Source: Achromobacter sp. Bel
GTDB taxonomy: Bacteria > Pseudomonadota > Gammaproteobacteria > Burkholderiales > Burkholderiaceae_B
Direction of reading: 5' to 3'
DNA length: 36,576 nucleotides
Assembly (NCBI RefSeq): GCF_012928505.1
Contig: NZ_JABBJN010000059.1
Coordinates: 1 to 36,576, forward strand
How positions within the stretch are numbered: position 1 is the stretch's first letter; each line of letters opens with the position of its first letter. This document shows, one piece after another, positions 29,102 through 36,576 of this stretch. The notes under the pieces were generated by a model. That model searched no databases. It worked only from the letters and a program-made list of their open reading frames with translations, and was not told the origin of the DNA. The position numbers and the translations under genes were made by a program.

Positions 29102-29124
29102 CACGCCTGCCGCGCGGCGGCGTG
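29102..29124 (+). terminator. Probable terminator after btuF
   Basis: CACGCC (29102-29107) and GCC (29109-29111) pair with GGC (29116-29118) and GGCGTG (29119-29124) around GCGC, with one bulged T. CTTTATCATT follows. It lies in the 154-base gap between btuF and thiG and would separate the B12 and thiamine transcripts. The gap is too short to hold a thiS gene. Confidence 0.5.
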
Positions 29125-29201
29125 CTTTATCATTCGCTTAACAAAAATCAGTCAGCCTCCCGCGGGCTCCGCTCTCGCGCCCCCGCCCTTTGAACACCGC
29201 C

Positions 29202-30011
29202 ATGACCACACAAGACACCCTCACCATCGCCGGACGCGCCTATTCATCGCGCCTGCTCGTCGGCACCGGCAAGTACAAGGACTTCGAAGAGACCCGCGCG
29301 GCGCTGGACGCCAGCGGCACCGAGATCGTCACGGTCGCCATCCGCCGCACCAACATCGGCCAGAACGCCGGTGAACCGAACCTGCTGGACTATGTCCCGC
29401 CGTCCAAATTCACGCTGTTGCCCAACACCGCCGGCTGCTACAGCGCCGACGACGCGGTCCGCACCCTGCGCCTGGCGCGCGAACTGCTGGACGGCCACGA
29501 TCTGGTCAAGCTGGAAGTGCTGGGCGACCCGCACACCCTGTTCCCCAACATGCCCGAAACGCTCAAGGCCACCAAGACGCTGGTCGACGAGGGCTTCAAG
29601 GTCATGGTCTATTGCACCGACGATCCCATCCAGTGCCGCATGCTGGAAGACATGGGCGCCGTGGCCGTCATGCCGTTGGCCTCCTTGATCGGCTCGGGCA
29701 TGGGCATCCTGAACCCGTGGAACCTGCGCCTGATCATCGACCAGGCCCGCGTGCCGGTCGTGGTCGATGCCGGCGTGGGCACCGCGTCCGACGCCGCCAT
29801 CGCCATGGAACTGGGCTGCGACGCCGTCCTGATGAACACCGCCATCGCCGCTGCGCGCGACCCGATCCTGATGGCCAGCGCCATGAAGAAGGGCGTCGAG
29901 GCCGGCCGCGAAGCCTTCCTGGCCGGCCGCATGCCCAAAAAGCTGTACAGCGGCGCGCCCAGCTCACCCACCGAAGGCCTGATCACCGCTGCCCCCGGTT
30001 CGGCGAAATGA
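29202..30011 (+). CDS. thiG: Thiazole synthase ThiG
   Basis: A 269-residue TIM-barrel enzyme that builds the thiazole phosphate of thiamine from deoxyxylulose phosphate, dehydroglycine and sulfur carried by ThiS. It starts LTIAGRAYSSRLLVGTGKYKDFEETRAALDASGTEIVTVAIRR; the Schiff-base Lys is in DLVKLEVLGD near residue 102, and phosphate-binding glycines are in IGSGMGILN and VDAGVGTASDA. I chose the ATG; a TTG twelve bases upstream is possible. No thiS, thiO or thiH is adjacent. Its stop overlaps the thiD start (ATGA). Confidence 0.96.
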   Translation: MTTQDTLTIAGRAYSSRLLVGTGKYKDFEETRAALDASGTEIVTVAIRRTNIGQNAGEPNLLDYVPPSKFTLLPNTAGCYSADDAVRTLRLARELLDGHDLVKLEVLGDPHTLFPNMPETLKATKTLVDEGFKVMVYCTDDPIQCRMLEDMGAVAVMPLASLIGSGMGILNPWNLRLIIDQARVPVVVDAGVGTASDAAIAMELGCDAVLMNTAIAAARDPILMASAMKKGVEAGREAFLAGRMPKKLYSGAPSSPTEGLITAAPGSAK

Positions 30012-30850
30012 GCTCCCGCCCGCAGGACGGCAACGCCCGTCCCATTCCGCACGCGCTGACCATCGCCGGCGTCGACCCGTCCGGCGGGGCCGGCACACTG
30101 GCCGACATCAAGGCCATGAGCGCGCTGGGCGCCTATGGCTGCGCCGTCATCGCCGCGCTGACCGCCCAGAACACCCAGGGCGTCACCGGCATTTCTCCCG
30201 TGCCGCCCGCCTTCGTGGGCCTGCAGATCGACACGCTGTTCAGCGACGTGCGCATCGACGCCGTCAAGATCGGCATGCTGGGCCAGCGCCCGGTGATCGA
30301 GGTCGTGGCCGAGAAGCTGGCCAAGTGGGCGCCGGCGCACGTGGTGCTGGATCCCGTCATGGTGGCCAAGAGCGGCGACCTGCTGCTGGAAAAGGAAGCC
30401 GTGGGCGCCATGCGCGAAGCCATGCTGCCCCAGGCTACCCTGCTGACACCCAACCTGCCCGAAGCCGGCGTGCTGCTGGAAGAACGGCCGGTGGAAACCG
30501 TCAAGGAAATGCGCCGCGTGGCTGAACGCCTACGCAACAAACTGGCGCATTCCGGCGAACGGTGGGTACTGGTCAAGGGCGGCCACCTGCCCGGCAACGA
30601 GACCATCGACCTGCTGCACGACGGCGACCGGATGATCGAACTGCCCGGCTACCGCATCGAGACCGCCAATACCCATGGCACCGGCTGCACGCTGTCCGCC
30701 GCACTGGCCGCGTTGCTGCCGCAAACCGGGGACGTGCCCGAAGCCGCCCGCCGCGCCAAGGCCTACCTGACCGAAGCCATCCGCCACGCTGAACGGCTGT
30801 CGGTGGGCTCCGGCCACGGCCCGGTGCATCACTTCCACGCCTGGTGGTGA
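30008..30850 (+). CDS. thiD: Hydroxymethylpyrimidine (phosphate) kinase ThiD
   Basis: A 280-residue ribokinase-fold enzyme that phosphorylates HMP and HMP-phosphate for thiamine synthesis. N-terminal ALTIAGVDPSGGAGTLADIK binds the pyrimidine, KIGMLGQ and DPVMVAKSGDLLL follow, and the anion-hole/catalytic region is NTHGTGCTLSAALAALL. Its ATG overlaps the thiG stop by four bases, so the two are co-translated. The pairing of a thiazole-branch and a pyrimidine-branch gene leaves ThiE, which joins the two halves, to be found elsewhere. Confidence 0.95.
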   Translation: MSSRPQDGNARPIPHALTIAGVDPSGGAGTLADIKAMSALGAYGCAVIAALTAQNTQGVTGISPVPPAFVGLQIDTLFSDVRIDAVKIGMLGQRPVIEVVAEKLAKWAPAHVVLDPVMVAKSGDLLLEKEAVGAMREAMLPQATLLTPNLPEAGVLLEERPVETVKEMRRVAERLRNKLAHSGERWVLVKGGHLPGNETIDLLHDGDRMIELPGYRIETANTHGTGCTLSAALAALLPQTGDVPEAARRAKAYLTEAIRHAERLSVGSGHGPVHHFHAWW

Positions 30851-31015
30851 CCGCCGGGTAGCGGCTCCGTCCTCGCGGCGTCCAGCGGCGCTCCCCGGGG
30901 CGCCGCCGCCATTTCGAGGAGCCCCGGCGGGTCCCGGCCGGCCGGGATTCCGGCCGAAACGCCCGACTGAAACATCTGCCGGCAGGGCGCGCCGTCACAC
31001 GACGCTACGAATCGG

Positions 31016-31021
31016 TACAAT
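31016..31021 (+). promoter_or_regulatory. Possible -10 element for the PIMT-like gene
   Basis: TACAAT lies 34 bases before the ATG at 31056. The region 17 bases upstream (CGTCAC) is a weak -35. The rest of the 205-base gap after thiD holds GC-rich sequence with short hairpins (for example around 30925-30955) and no gene. Confidence 0.35.
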
Positions 31022-31055
31022 GGCCGGCTGATTCCTCTGTTTTTTCCTGACCGTC

Positions 31056-31736
31056 ATGAACGCTTCGACCCTGCCCGACGTAGAACAAGCCCGCTTCAAT
31101 ATGGTGGAACAGCAGATCCGCCCGTGGGACGTCCTGGACGCCAACGTGCTGCAAGCGCTGTTCGATGTGCGCCGCGAACAATTCGTTCCGCCGGCCCTGC
31201 GCGCCCTGGCGTTTTCCGACCTGGAACTGCCGTTGGAAATCAACGCGGTAAACACCCGCCAGACCATGCTCGCCCCCAAGGTCGAAGCCCGCCTGGCGCA
31301 AGAGCTGCAGCTGACCAAGTCCGACTGCGTGCTGGAAATCGGCACCGGCTCCGGCTACCAGGCCGCGCTGCTGGGCTATCTGGCCCAACAGGTCACCTCG
31401 GTTGAAATCGACAGCCGCCTGGTGACGTTCGCGCAGCAGAACCTGCAGATGAACAACGTCACCAACGTCAAGGTCGAAACCGGCGACGCCCGCAACGGCT
31501 GGGGCTCCACCGAATACGACGCGATCCTGGTGACGGGTTCCGTGCCGGTCGTGCCGGACGCGCTGAAGTACCAGTTGCGCGTGGGCGGCCGTCTGGTCGT
31601 GATCGTGGGCCAGGCCCCCGTCATGACGGCCTGTCGCATCACCCGCACCACCGCGGCCAGCTTCGAAACGGTGAACCTGTTCGAAACGGTCATCAAGCCG
31701 CTGCGCGGCGCCACGGTGTCCCAGTTCAAGTTCTAA
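31056..31736 (+). CDS. Protein-L-isoaspartate O-methyltransferase-like protein
   Basis: A 226-residue SAM methyltransferase related to PIMT (Pcm), which repairs isoaspartyl residues. Motif I LEIGTGSGYQAAL (94-106), VEID after strand 2, GDARNGW and YDAILVTGSVP match the family. The substrate-side stretch that in Pcm reads GQTISQP is here NTRQTMLAP (residues 66-74), so the usual Thr-Ile-Ser active-site motif is not intact; repair activity is therefore uncertain. It precedes the TolC-family gene by 79 bases in the same direction, and may have a different role tied to the cell envelope. Confidence 0.85.
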   Translation: MNASTLPDVEQARFNMVEQQIRPWDVLDANVLQALFDVRREQFVPPALRALAFSDLELPLEINAVNTRQTMLAPKVEARLAQELQLTKSDCVLEIGTGSGYQAALLGYLAQQVTSVEIDSRLVTFAQQNLQMNNVTNVKVETGDARNGWGSTEYDAILVTGSVPVVPDALKYQLRVGGRLVVIVGQAPVMTACRITRTTAASFETVNLFETVIKPLRGATVSQFKF

Positions 31737-31815
31737 TCCCCCACCTTGCCGCCTGGCGCCTGCCCCCTGGCGGGGTGCGCGCCTGTCAGGACGGCCCGGC
31801 GTATCGTTGAAAATC

Positions 31816-33147
31816 ATGCGCGTCCGATTGCTTACGGCTTTACTGGTTTTTACCTCTGCCGCAAGCGTCGGCCCGTCGTTCGCATTTGCGCAAAACCTGA
31901 TCCAGGTCTGGCAATCCGCCCTGGGCAATGACCCCGCCTACGCCGCCGCGCGCGCCAATTACCGCGCCGGCCTGGAAAAAGAACCGCAAGCCCGCTCGCT
32001 GCTGCTGCCCCTGATTTCCGCCGAAGCCGGCGGCGCTTACCAGGAAACGCGCAGCACCCGCGGCCTGGGTGTGTCGTACAGCGGCGGGCGCGGCGTCTGG
32101 GACCTGGCGCTGACCCAGCCCCTGTTCGACTGGGGCCGCTGGCAGAACTACGAACAATCCAAGCTGATCGTCGCCGACGTTGAAGTGCAGCTTCAGCAGG
32201 CCTATCAAGATCTGCTGCTGCGCGTGGCCGACGCCTACTTCAACGTGCTGTATGCGCAAGACACGCTGACGGCCACCGAGGCCGAAAAAGCGGCCGTGGC
32301 GGGGCAGCTGGAGTCCGCCAAGCGCAACTTCGAACTGGGCAACGCCACGGTCACCGACACCTACGAAGCACAGGCGCGCTACGACCTGGTGGTGGCGCAG
32401 GAACTGCGCCTGCAGAACGACCTGGACGTGCGCCGCGATGAACTGGCCAAGATCATCGGCACACAGCCCGGCGCCCTGGCCGAACTGCCCTACGGCGTGC
32501 AACTGCCGTCCCCGCAGCCCGCCCGCGTAAACGACTGGAGCACGCAGGCCGAGGCCTCCAGCCTGGAAGTGCTGCGCGCGCAGCTGTTGACCCGCATTGC
32601 CGGCCGCGAGATCCAGATCGCCAAGAGCGGCCACTACCCCACCCTGAACCTGCGCGCCACCAGCGGCAGCGCCAGCGACGCCATCATGCGCAACGCGGCG
32701 CCCGGCAAACCGATCGACAACACGATCGGCGTGGTCCTGTCCATTCCCCTGTACGCCGGCGGCGGCGTGTCGTCGCAAGTCACCGAGAAAGTGCAGCTGG
32801 AGCAAAAGGCCCGCCACGACTTCGAAACCACGCGCCGCCAGGCTGTCCAGGCCGCACGCCAGTACTACACCGGCGTGACCAGCGGCCTGGCCCGTATCCA
32901 GGCCCTGGAAGCGGGCGAGAAGTCCAGCCGCGCCGCCGTGGAGGCCAACCGCACGGGTTACGAAGTGGGCGTGCGCATCAACCTGGACGTGCTCAACGCC
33001 CAGCAGCAGCTCTATGCCACCCAGCGCGACCTGGCGCTGGCGCGCTACAGCACCGTGCTCTCGGGCTTGCGCCTGAAAGCCGTCAGCGGCATCCTGGCCG
33101 AAACCGATCTGGAAGCCATCAACCGGCTGCTGCGGGACGCCCGCTGA
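31816..33147 (+). CDS. tolC: TolC-family outer-membrane efflux protein
   Basis: A 443-residue outer-membrane channel of type I secretion and multidrug efflux. A signal peptide ends near SFAFA, then QNLIQVWQSALGNDPAYAAARANYRAG, the typical TolC start. It contains two similar halves of long helices (SKLIVADVEVQLQQAYQDLLLRVADAYFNVLYAQDTL and the later FETTRRQAVQAARQYYTGV) with the conserved beta-strand stretches PLFDWGRW and PLYAGGGVS, and NATVTDTYEAQARYDL / VRINLDVLNAQQQLYATQRDL as paired helix ends. I prefer the ATG to a TTG nine bases upstream. No inner-membrane pump gene lies beside it, as is usual for a shared TolC. Confidence 0.92.
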   Translation: MRVRLLTALLVFTSAASVGPSFAFAQNLIQVWQSALGNDPAYAAARANYRAGLEKEPQARSLLLPLISAEAGGAYQETRSTRGLGVSYSGGRGVWDLALTQPLFDWGRWQNYEQSKLIVADVEVQLQQAYQDLLLRVADAYFNVLYAQDTLTATEAEKAAVAGQLESAKRNFELGNATVTDTYEAQARYDLVVAQELRLQNDLDVRRDELAKIIGTQPGALAELPYGVQLPSPQPARVNDWSTQAEASSLEVLRAQLLTRIAGREIQIAKSGHYPTLNLRATSGSASDAIMRNAAPGKPIDNTIGVVLSIPLYAGGGVSSQVTEKVQLEQKARHDFETTRRQAVQAARQYYTGVTSGLARIQALEAGEKSSRAAVEANRTGYEVGVRINLDVLNAQQQLYATQRDLALARYSTVLSGLRLKAVSGILAETDLEAINRLLRDAR

Positions 33148-33170
33148 TCACGCCGCGTGCGCATGAACAA

Positions 33171-33195
33171 AAAAGCGGCCTGCGAGGCCGCTTTT
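33171..33195. terminator. Bidirectional intrinsic terminator between tolC and rfaE2
   Basis: AAAAGCGGCC (33171-33180) pairs perfectly with GGCCGCTTTT (33186-33195) around TGCGA. The A-run and T-run give T-tracts on both strands, suiting two convergent genes. Confidence 0.92.
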
Positions 33196-33214
33196 CTTAT
33201 TCCCGCACGCCGGA

Positions 33215-33703
33215 TCAGGCGCCCTGGATCTTCTTCACCAACGCCGTGGTCGAACGTTCGAATTCGAAGGGGATCGCCACCGCGCGGCCGCCCCACGTCT
33301 TGACGAGCGCGGTTTCGGGCAGCTTTTCCATGTCGTAGTCGCCGCCTTTGACGATCAGGTCGGGCTTGAGCTCGCCGATCAGCGCCTCGGGCGTGTCTTC
33401 AGGGAAGGACGTGACGACGGTCACGAAGCCCAGCGCGGCCAGCAGCGCGGCGCGGTCTTCCATGCGATTCAGCGGGCGCTCGGACCCTTTGCCCAGGCGG
33501 CGCACCGATTCGTCGGTGTTCACCGCCACCACCAGCGTCGCACCCAGTTGGGCGGCCTGGTCAAGATAGGTCGCGTGCCCGCGGTGCAGGATGTCGAAGA
33601 CGCCGTTGGTGAACACCAGCGGCCGCGGCAGGCGGCCAGCGGCGACAGCGGCGACGCATTCGTCGCGGGACAGGACTTTGGATTCAAAACGGGCGGCGGG
33701 CAT
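33215..33703 (-). CDS. rfaE2: D-glycero-beta-D-manno-heptose 1-phosphate adenylyltransferase (RfaE2/HldC)
   Basis: A 162-residue nucleotidyltransferase that activates heptose-1-phosphate with ATP to make ADP-heptose for the LPS inner core. TNGVFDILHRGHATYL holds the HxGH nucleotide motif, followed by VNTDESVRRLGKG, IVKGGDYD and the ERSTT motif near the end. In E. coli this is the second half of HldE; here it is separate, so a kinase (HldA type) is needed elsewhere. No Shine-Dalgarno site precedes the ATG; instead a perfect TATAAT ends six bases upstream. Confidence 0.95.
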   Translation of the reverse strand: MPAARFESKVLSRDECVAAVAAGRLPRPLVFTNGVFDILHRGHATYLDQAAQLGATLVVAVNTDESVRRLGKGSERPLNRMEDRAALLAALGFVTVVTSFPEDTPEALIGELKPDLIVKGGDYDMEKLPETALVKTWGGRAVAIPFEFERSTTALVKKIQGA

Positions 33704-33709
33704 GCGGAG

Positions 33710-33715
33710 ATTATA
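33710..33715 (-). promoter_or_regulatory. Perfect -10 TATAAT of rfaE2, predicting a leaderless mRNA
   Basis: On the minus strand TATAAT (33715-33710) is followed by CTCCGC and the ATG. The start seven bases after the hexamer would be 33703, the A of that ATG. The hexamer lies between GCGGA and TCCGC inverted arms (33704-33720). No good -35 is seen, which lowers certainty. Confidence 0.45.
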
Positions 33716-33801
33716 TCCGCCTGCCTGCCGCCCACCTGCCGTCCATTTACCGCGGGGAAGCGGCGGTGGAACCGCGCCAGGCCCCGGGCGACGCCTGCCG
33801 A

Positions 33802-34680
33802 TCAGGCGCCGGCGAGGACGATCTTCTTTTCCTTGGGCACCACCAGCGCGGTCATTTCCTTGCGGTAGCGGTTCAGGTCCTTCACCGTTTCGAAGCTGCG
33901 GTCCATCAGCTTGGACAGGATGTGCAGGATGCGGCTGGCGACCTTCTGTTCCCAGATGCCGTCAAAGCGGATCTGCGTATCCAGCCAGTGCTCCAGCCAA
34001 CCGGGCTCCGGCAGGCGGGACTGCACCGTGTCGTTGGGGAACAGGTCCTTGTTCACGTGCAGGTTGGTCGGGTGCAGCGCCTGCTGGGTGCGGCCGGCGG
34101 ACGCCATCAGCACGCCGATCTTCGAAAACGCCAGGCGGGCCTGTTCGCTCGTGTCCTGGCCGCGGTCATGCAGCGCGCGGCGCATGTACTGCAGGTAGGC
34201 GCCGGCGTGGCGGGCTTCGTCTTGCGCAACGGTCTTGTAGATGGCCTTGATGACGGGCTCCGTGTGCCATTCGGCGGCGCGGCGGTACCAGTGGTTCAGG
34301 CGGATTTCGCCGCAGAAGTGCAGCATCAGGGTTTCAAGCTCGGGCGCGGCGTCGAATTCGAAACGCACGTTGTGCAGCTCTTCTTCGGTCGGCACCAGGT
34401 CCGGGCGGAAACGGCGCAGGTATTCGATCAGCACCAGCGAATGCTTCTGTTCTTCAAAGAACCACACCGACATGAACGCGCAGAAATCGCTGTCGCCGCG
34501 ATTGTCGCGCAGGAACATTTCCGTGGCCGGCAGGGCCGCCCATTCGGTAATGGCGTTCATCTTGATCGTGTGGGCTTGCTCGTCAGAGAGCTTGCTGCGA
34601 TCGAAATCCCCCCAGGGGATGTCGTGGGCCATGTTCCAGCGCACGGCTTCCATGGTCTTGAAGAGTTCAGGATAAAGCAT
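33802..34680 (-). CDS. Di-iron ferritin-like / acyl-ACP desaturase-like protein
   Basis: A 292-residue soluble helical protein with the carboxylate di-iron pattern: Glu46 or Glu54 (AITEWAALPATE), E76-E77-x2-H80 (FFEEQKH), Glu125 (CGEIRLNHWY) and E155-x2-H158 (DEARH). This is the order found in stearoyl-ACP desaturases and related ferritin-like oxidases. It is shorter than plant desaturases and I cannot name a substrate. I chose MLYPELFKTM; a longer frame to 34767 runs through AT-richer leader. The preceding ubiB gene is co-directional, 181 bases away, and the gap holds a candidate operator. A lipid or aldehyde oxidase role is a guess. Confidence 0.8.
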   Translation of the reverse strand: MLYPELFKTMEAVRWNMAHDIPWGDFDRSKLSDEQAHTIKMNAITEWAALPATEMFLRDNRGDSDFCAFMSVWFFEEQKHSLVLIEYLRRFRPDLVPTEEELHNVRFEFDAAPELETLMLHFCGEIRLNHWYRRAAEWHTEPVIKAIYKTVAQDEARHAGAYLQYMRRALHDRGQDTSEQARLAFSKIGVLMASAGRTQQALHPTNLHVNKDLFPNDTVQSRLPEPGWLEHWLDTQIRFDGIWEQKVASRILHILSKLMDRSFETVKDLNRYRKEMTALVVPKEKKIVLAGA

Positions 34681-34814
34681 GGTCTGCCCTTGTATTCGTC
34701 CCGCTAGTGGGGCGATAGAAATTAATGAATGGCGCGCGCGTCTCTTTCGGCGTGACGCTGCATTCATCCACCGCAGCGCTATTTTTCGCCGTCTCCCGCG
34801 AAGCTATGATGACC

Positions 34815-34830
34815 GTTTCATGAATGAAAC
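34815..34830. promoter_or_regulatory. Candidate operator upstream of the di-iron gene
   Basis: GTTTCAT-GA-ATGAAAC is a perfect 7-bp inverted repeat with a two-base centre, in the 181-base gap between ubiB and the di-iron gene. ATTCAT/ATGAAT half-site-like words recur nearby, at 34723-34728 and 34762-34767. The form suits a TetR-like or similar dimer; no regulator gene is adjacent. Confidence 0.45.
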
Positions 34831-34861
34831 ATGACAGAGTGCATCTAGATCATCGCGCCGC

Positions 34862-36415
34862 CTATCGGGTCAAGGCCCATATTGCGACCCCGATCGCAAG
34901 GGCCAACACCCCAACCAGCGCTGCAACCAGCCGGTTGTTTTGTTCCTGGGCGCGCCGCAGGTGAATCATCTCGGCCAGTAGCGCGGGCGAGACGTTCGGG
35001 CGGCTCAGGTGGTCATGGACCAGCCTGGGCAAGGCGGGCAGCATCTGGGACCACTGCACAGCTTCCTTCTCCAGGCTTTGACGCAGCCCCTTGAATCCGA
35101 CGCGCTGACGCATCCAGCGTTCCAGATAGGGCTTGGCGGTCTTCCAGAGATCCAGGTTGGGATCGAGCTGGCGGCCCAATCCCTCGACGTTGAGCAACGT
35201 CTTCTGCAGCAACACCAGCTGCGGCTGGATCTCCACATTGAACCGGCGCGACGTCTGGAACAGGCGGAGCAGCACTTGCCCCAGCGAGATCTCGGACAAC
35301 GGCCGGTCAAAGTACGGTTCGCAGACGGCGCGCACGGCGCCCTCCAGCTCTTCTTCGCGCGTATCCGCGGGCACCCAGCCCGACTCGATGTGCAGTTGCG
35401 CCACGCGCCGGTAATCGCGGTGGAAGAAGGCCAGGAAATTCTGCGCCAGGTAGTTCTTGTCGAATTCGGACAGCGACCCGACGATGCCGAAATCCAGCGC
35501 GATGTAGCTGCCCAGCGTGTCGGGGCGGTCCGACACGTAGATGTTGCCCGGGTGCATGTCGGCGTGGAAGAAGCCGTCGGTGAAGACCTGCGTGAAGAAG
35601 ATCTCGACGCCGGTGCGCGCCAGCGTCGGGATGTCGATGCCGGCCGCGCGCATGCGCTCCACCTGGCCCACGGGCATGCCGTACATGCGCTGCATGGTGA
35701 ATACCGTGGACGCGGTGTACTCCCAGATGACCTCGGGCACGATCAGCATGTCGCCGCGGCCCGATTCGGGGCCGAAATTGCGGCGCAGCTGGCTGCAGTT
35801 GGAGGCCTCTCGCACCAGGTCCAGCTCGTCGTGCAGGTACTTGTCGAACTCAGCCACGACTTCACGCGGCTTCAGGCGACGGCCGTCGGCGCCCAGGCGT
35901 TCGATGATGCGCGCCACGATCTTCAGCAGCGACAGGTCTTTTTCGATGATGCTCAGCATGCCCGGGCGCAGCACTTTCACCGCCACCTCGCGGCCGTCGT
36001 GCAGCACCGCGAAGTGCACCTGGGCGATCGAGGCCGACGCCACCGGGTCCACATCGAACTGCGCGAAGAGCTTATCGGGCGGCGCGCCCAGCGCCGCTTC
36101 AATGCAGGCGGCGGCCTGGGCCGACGGGAACGGCGGTACGCGGTCTTGCAGCAGGGCCAGTTCGTCGGCGATGTCGGCGGGGATCAGGTCGCGGCGGGTG
36201 GACAGCACCTGCCCGAACTTCACGAAAATAGGGCCCAGCGATTCCAGGGCCAGGCGCAGGCGCTGCCCGCGCGGCTGGCGCGGCCGGGTGCCCAGGCGGA
36301 TGACGCGCAGCAGGCAAGTCGCCAGCGGATGGTTCAGGCTGGAGAGCACCAGCTCGTCCAGGCCATAGCGCAACGAAACCAGGATGATGCGGAACAGGCG
36401 CAGCAAGGGGAACAT
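34862..36415 (-). CDS. ubiB: Ubiquinone biosynthesis ABC1/ADCK-family kinase-like protein UbiB
   Basis: A 517-residue membrane-associated atypical kinase-like protein needed for ubiquinone synthesis, where it probably helps lipid intermediates reach the Ubi enzymes. The family motif FVKFGQVLSTRRDLIP (KxGQ) is followed by ASASIAQVH (the Ala-rich loop), the Lys of VAVKVLRPG, HADMHPGN and DFGIV. Two hydrophobic segments end the protein (LVAALVGVLALAIGVAIWAL). The start lies three bases after the stop of the upstream ubiJ gene, so they form an operon. Confidence 0.96.
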   Translation of the reverse strand: MFPLLRLFRIILVSLRYGLDELVLSSLNHPLATCLLRVIRLGTRPRQPRGQRLRLALESLGPIFVKFGQVLSTRRDLIPADIADELALLQDRVPPFPSAQAAACIEAALGAPPDKLFAQFDVDPVASASIAQVHFAVLHDGREVAVKVLRPGMLSIIEKDLSLLKIVARIIERLGADGRRLKPREVVAEFDKYLHDELDLVREASNCSQLRRNFGPESGRGDMLIVPEVIWEYTASTVFTMQRMYGMPVGQVERMRAAGIDIPTLARTGVEIFFTQVFTDGFFHADMHPGNIYVSDRPDTLGSYIALDFGIVGSLSEFDKNYLAQNFLAFFHRDYRRVAQLHIESGWVPADTREEELEGAVRAVCEPYFDRPLSEISLGQVLLRLFQTSRRFNVEIQPQLVLLQKTLLNVEGLGRQLDPNLDLWKTAKPYLERWMRQRVGFKGLRQSLEKEAVQWSQMLPALPRLVHDHLSRPNVSPALLAEMIHLRRAQEQNNRLVAALVGVLALAIGVAIWALTR

Positions 36416-36418
36416 GGA

Positions 36419-36576
36419 TCAGGCGCCCCGCTTTGCACTGGCGGAAGCCAGACGGGTTTGCAGCGCCGTGGCCGAGCGCGCCAGCGCATCGGCGCGGGCG
36501 TTCAGGTCGGCCAGGTCCAGGCGCCACTGCTCAAGCGCCGGACGGCCCGCCAGCACGCCGCTTTCTTCCGCCAGGT
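36419..36576 (-). CDS. ubiJ: UbiJ (SCP2-domain ubiquinone biosynthesis accessory factor), C-terminal end only
   Basis: The frame ending at the TGA at 36419-36421 encodes 52 residues with LAEESGVLAGRPALEQW and then DLNARADALARSATALQTRL, the coiled C-terminal helix typical of UbiJ. The gene runs off the window edge. UbiJ binds ubiquinone intermediates in the soluble Ubi complex with UbiK, and ubiJ commonly precedes ubiB, as here with a three-base gap. Confidence 0.75.
   Translation of the reverse strand, partial: LAEESGVLAGRPALEQWRLDLADLNARADALARSATALQTRLASASAKRGA

Noticed and set aside
29048..29201. A thiS gene before thiG
   Set aside because: The gap is 154 bases, too short for the usual 65-residue ThiS, and no frame ends in Gly-Gly.

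Overview
The window looks like chromosomal DNA of a high-GC betaproteobacterium of the Alcaligenaceae, most likely Achromobacter or a close relative such as Bordetella. This is inferred from gene content (ubiJ-ubiB, rfaE2, a TolC-family gene next to a PIMT-like methyltransferase, thiG-thiD, metH, mutY), the many GntR/Bug-type catabolic genes and the base composition. No database search was possible. No tRNA, rRNA, CRISPR array, insertion sequence or phage gene was seen.

Layout. 1-336: no convincing gene, but a compound microsatellite ending in (AAC)12 just beyond the stop codon of a fused indolepyruvate ferredoxin oxidoreductase (337-3945, minus). 4153-5232: mutY. 5293-8764 (minus): a small catabolic operon of a ThDP enzyme, an SDR dehydrogenase and a Bug solute-binding protein broken by a one-base frameshift. 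A GntR/FCD regulator (8930-9607) is divergent from it, across two AT-rich palindromes. 9623-11320: an XRE/MmyB-like regulator divergent from a SAM methyltransferase. 11336-20020 (minus): a nine-gene run of FadR-type regulator, two paralogous amino-acid-type binding proteins, a zinc dehydrogenase, two permeases, an ATPase, a ManD-type enolase-superfamily dehydratase and a mannitol-dehydrogenase-family oxidoreductase. An amidase (20213-21706, plus) diverges from it across four TGGT-N2/3-ACCA operator-like sites. 21783-36576: mostly housekeeping genes: metH, a cobalamin riboswitch with btuB and btuF, thiG-thiD, a PIMT-like gene, a TolC-family gene, rfaE2, a di-iron ferritin-like protein, ubiB and the 3' end of ubiJ.

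How the genes work together. The most interesting unit is 11336-21706. Its three enzymes fit an L-gulonate -> D-fructuronate -> D-mannonate -> 2-keto-3-deoxygluconate route (or an L-idonate variant). The transporter, however, is of the polar amino-acid ABC type with two divergent binding proteins, and an amidase shares the control region. The true substrate may therefore be a sugar acid or an amide or amino-acid conjugate of one. B12 is a second theme: MetH needs cobalamin, and a divergent B12 riboswitch controls the btuB-btuF uptake genes. Several convergent gene pairs are separated by near-perfect palindromes. mutY and rfaE2 both appear to be transcribed as leaderless mRNAs.
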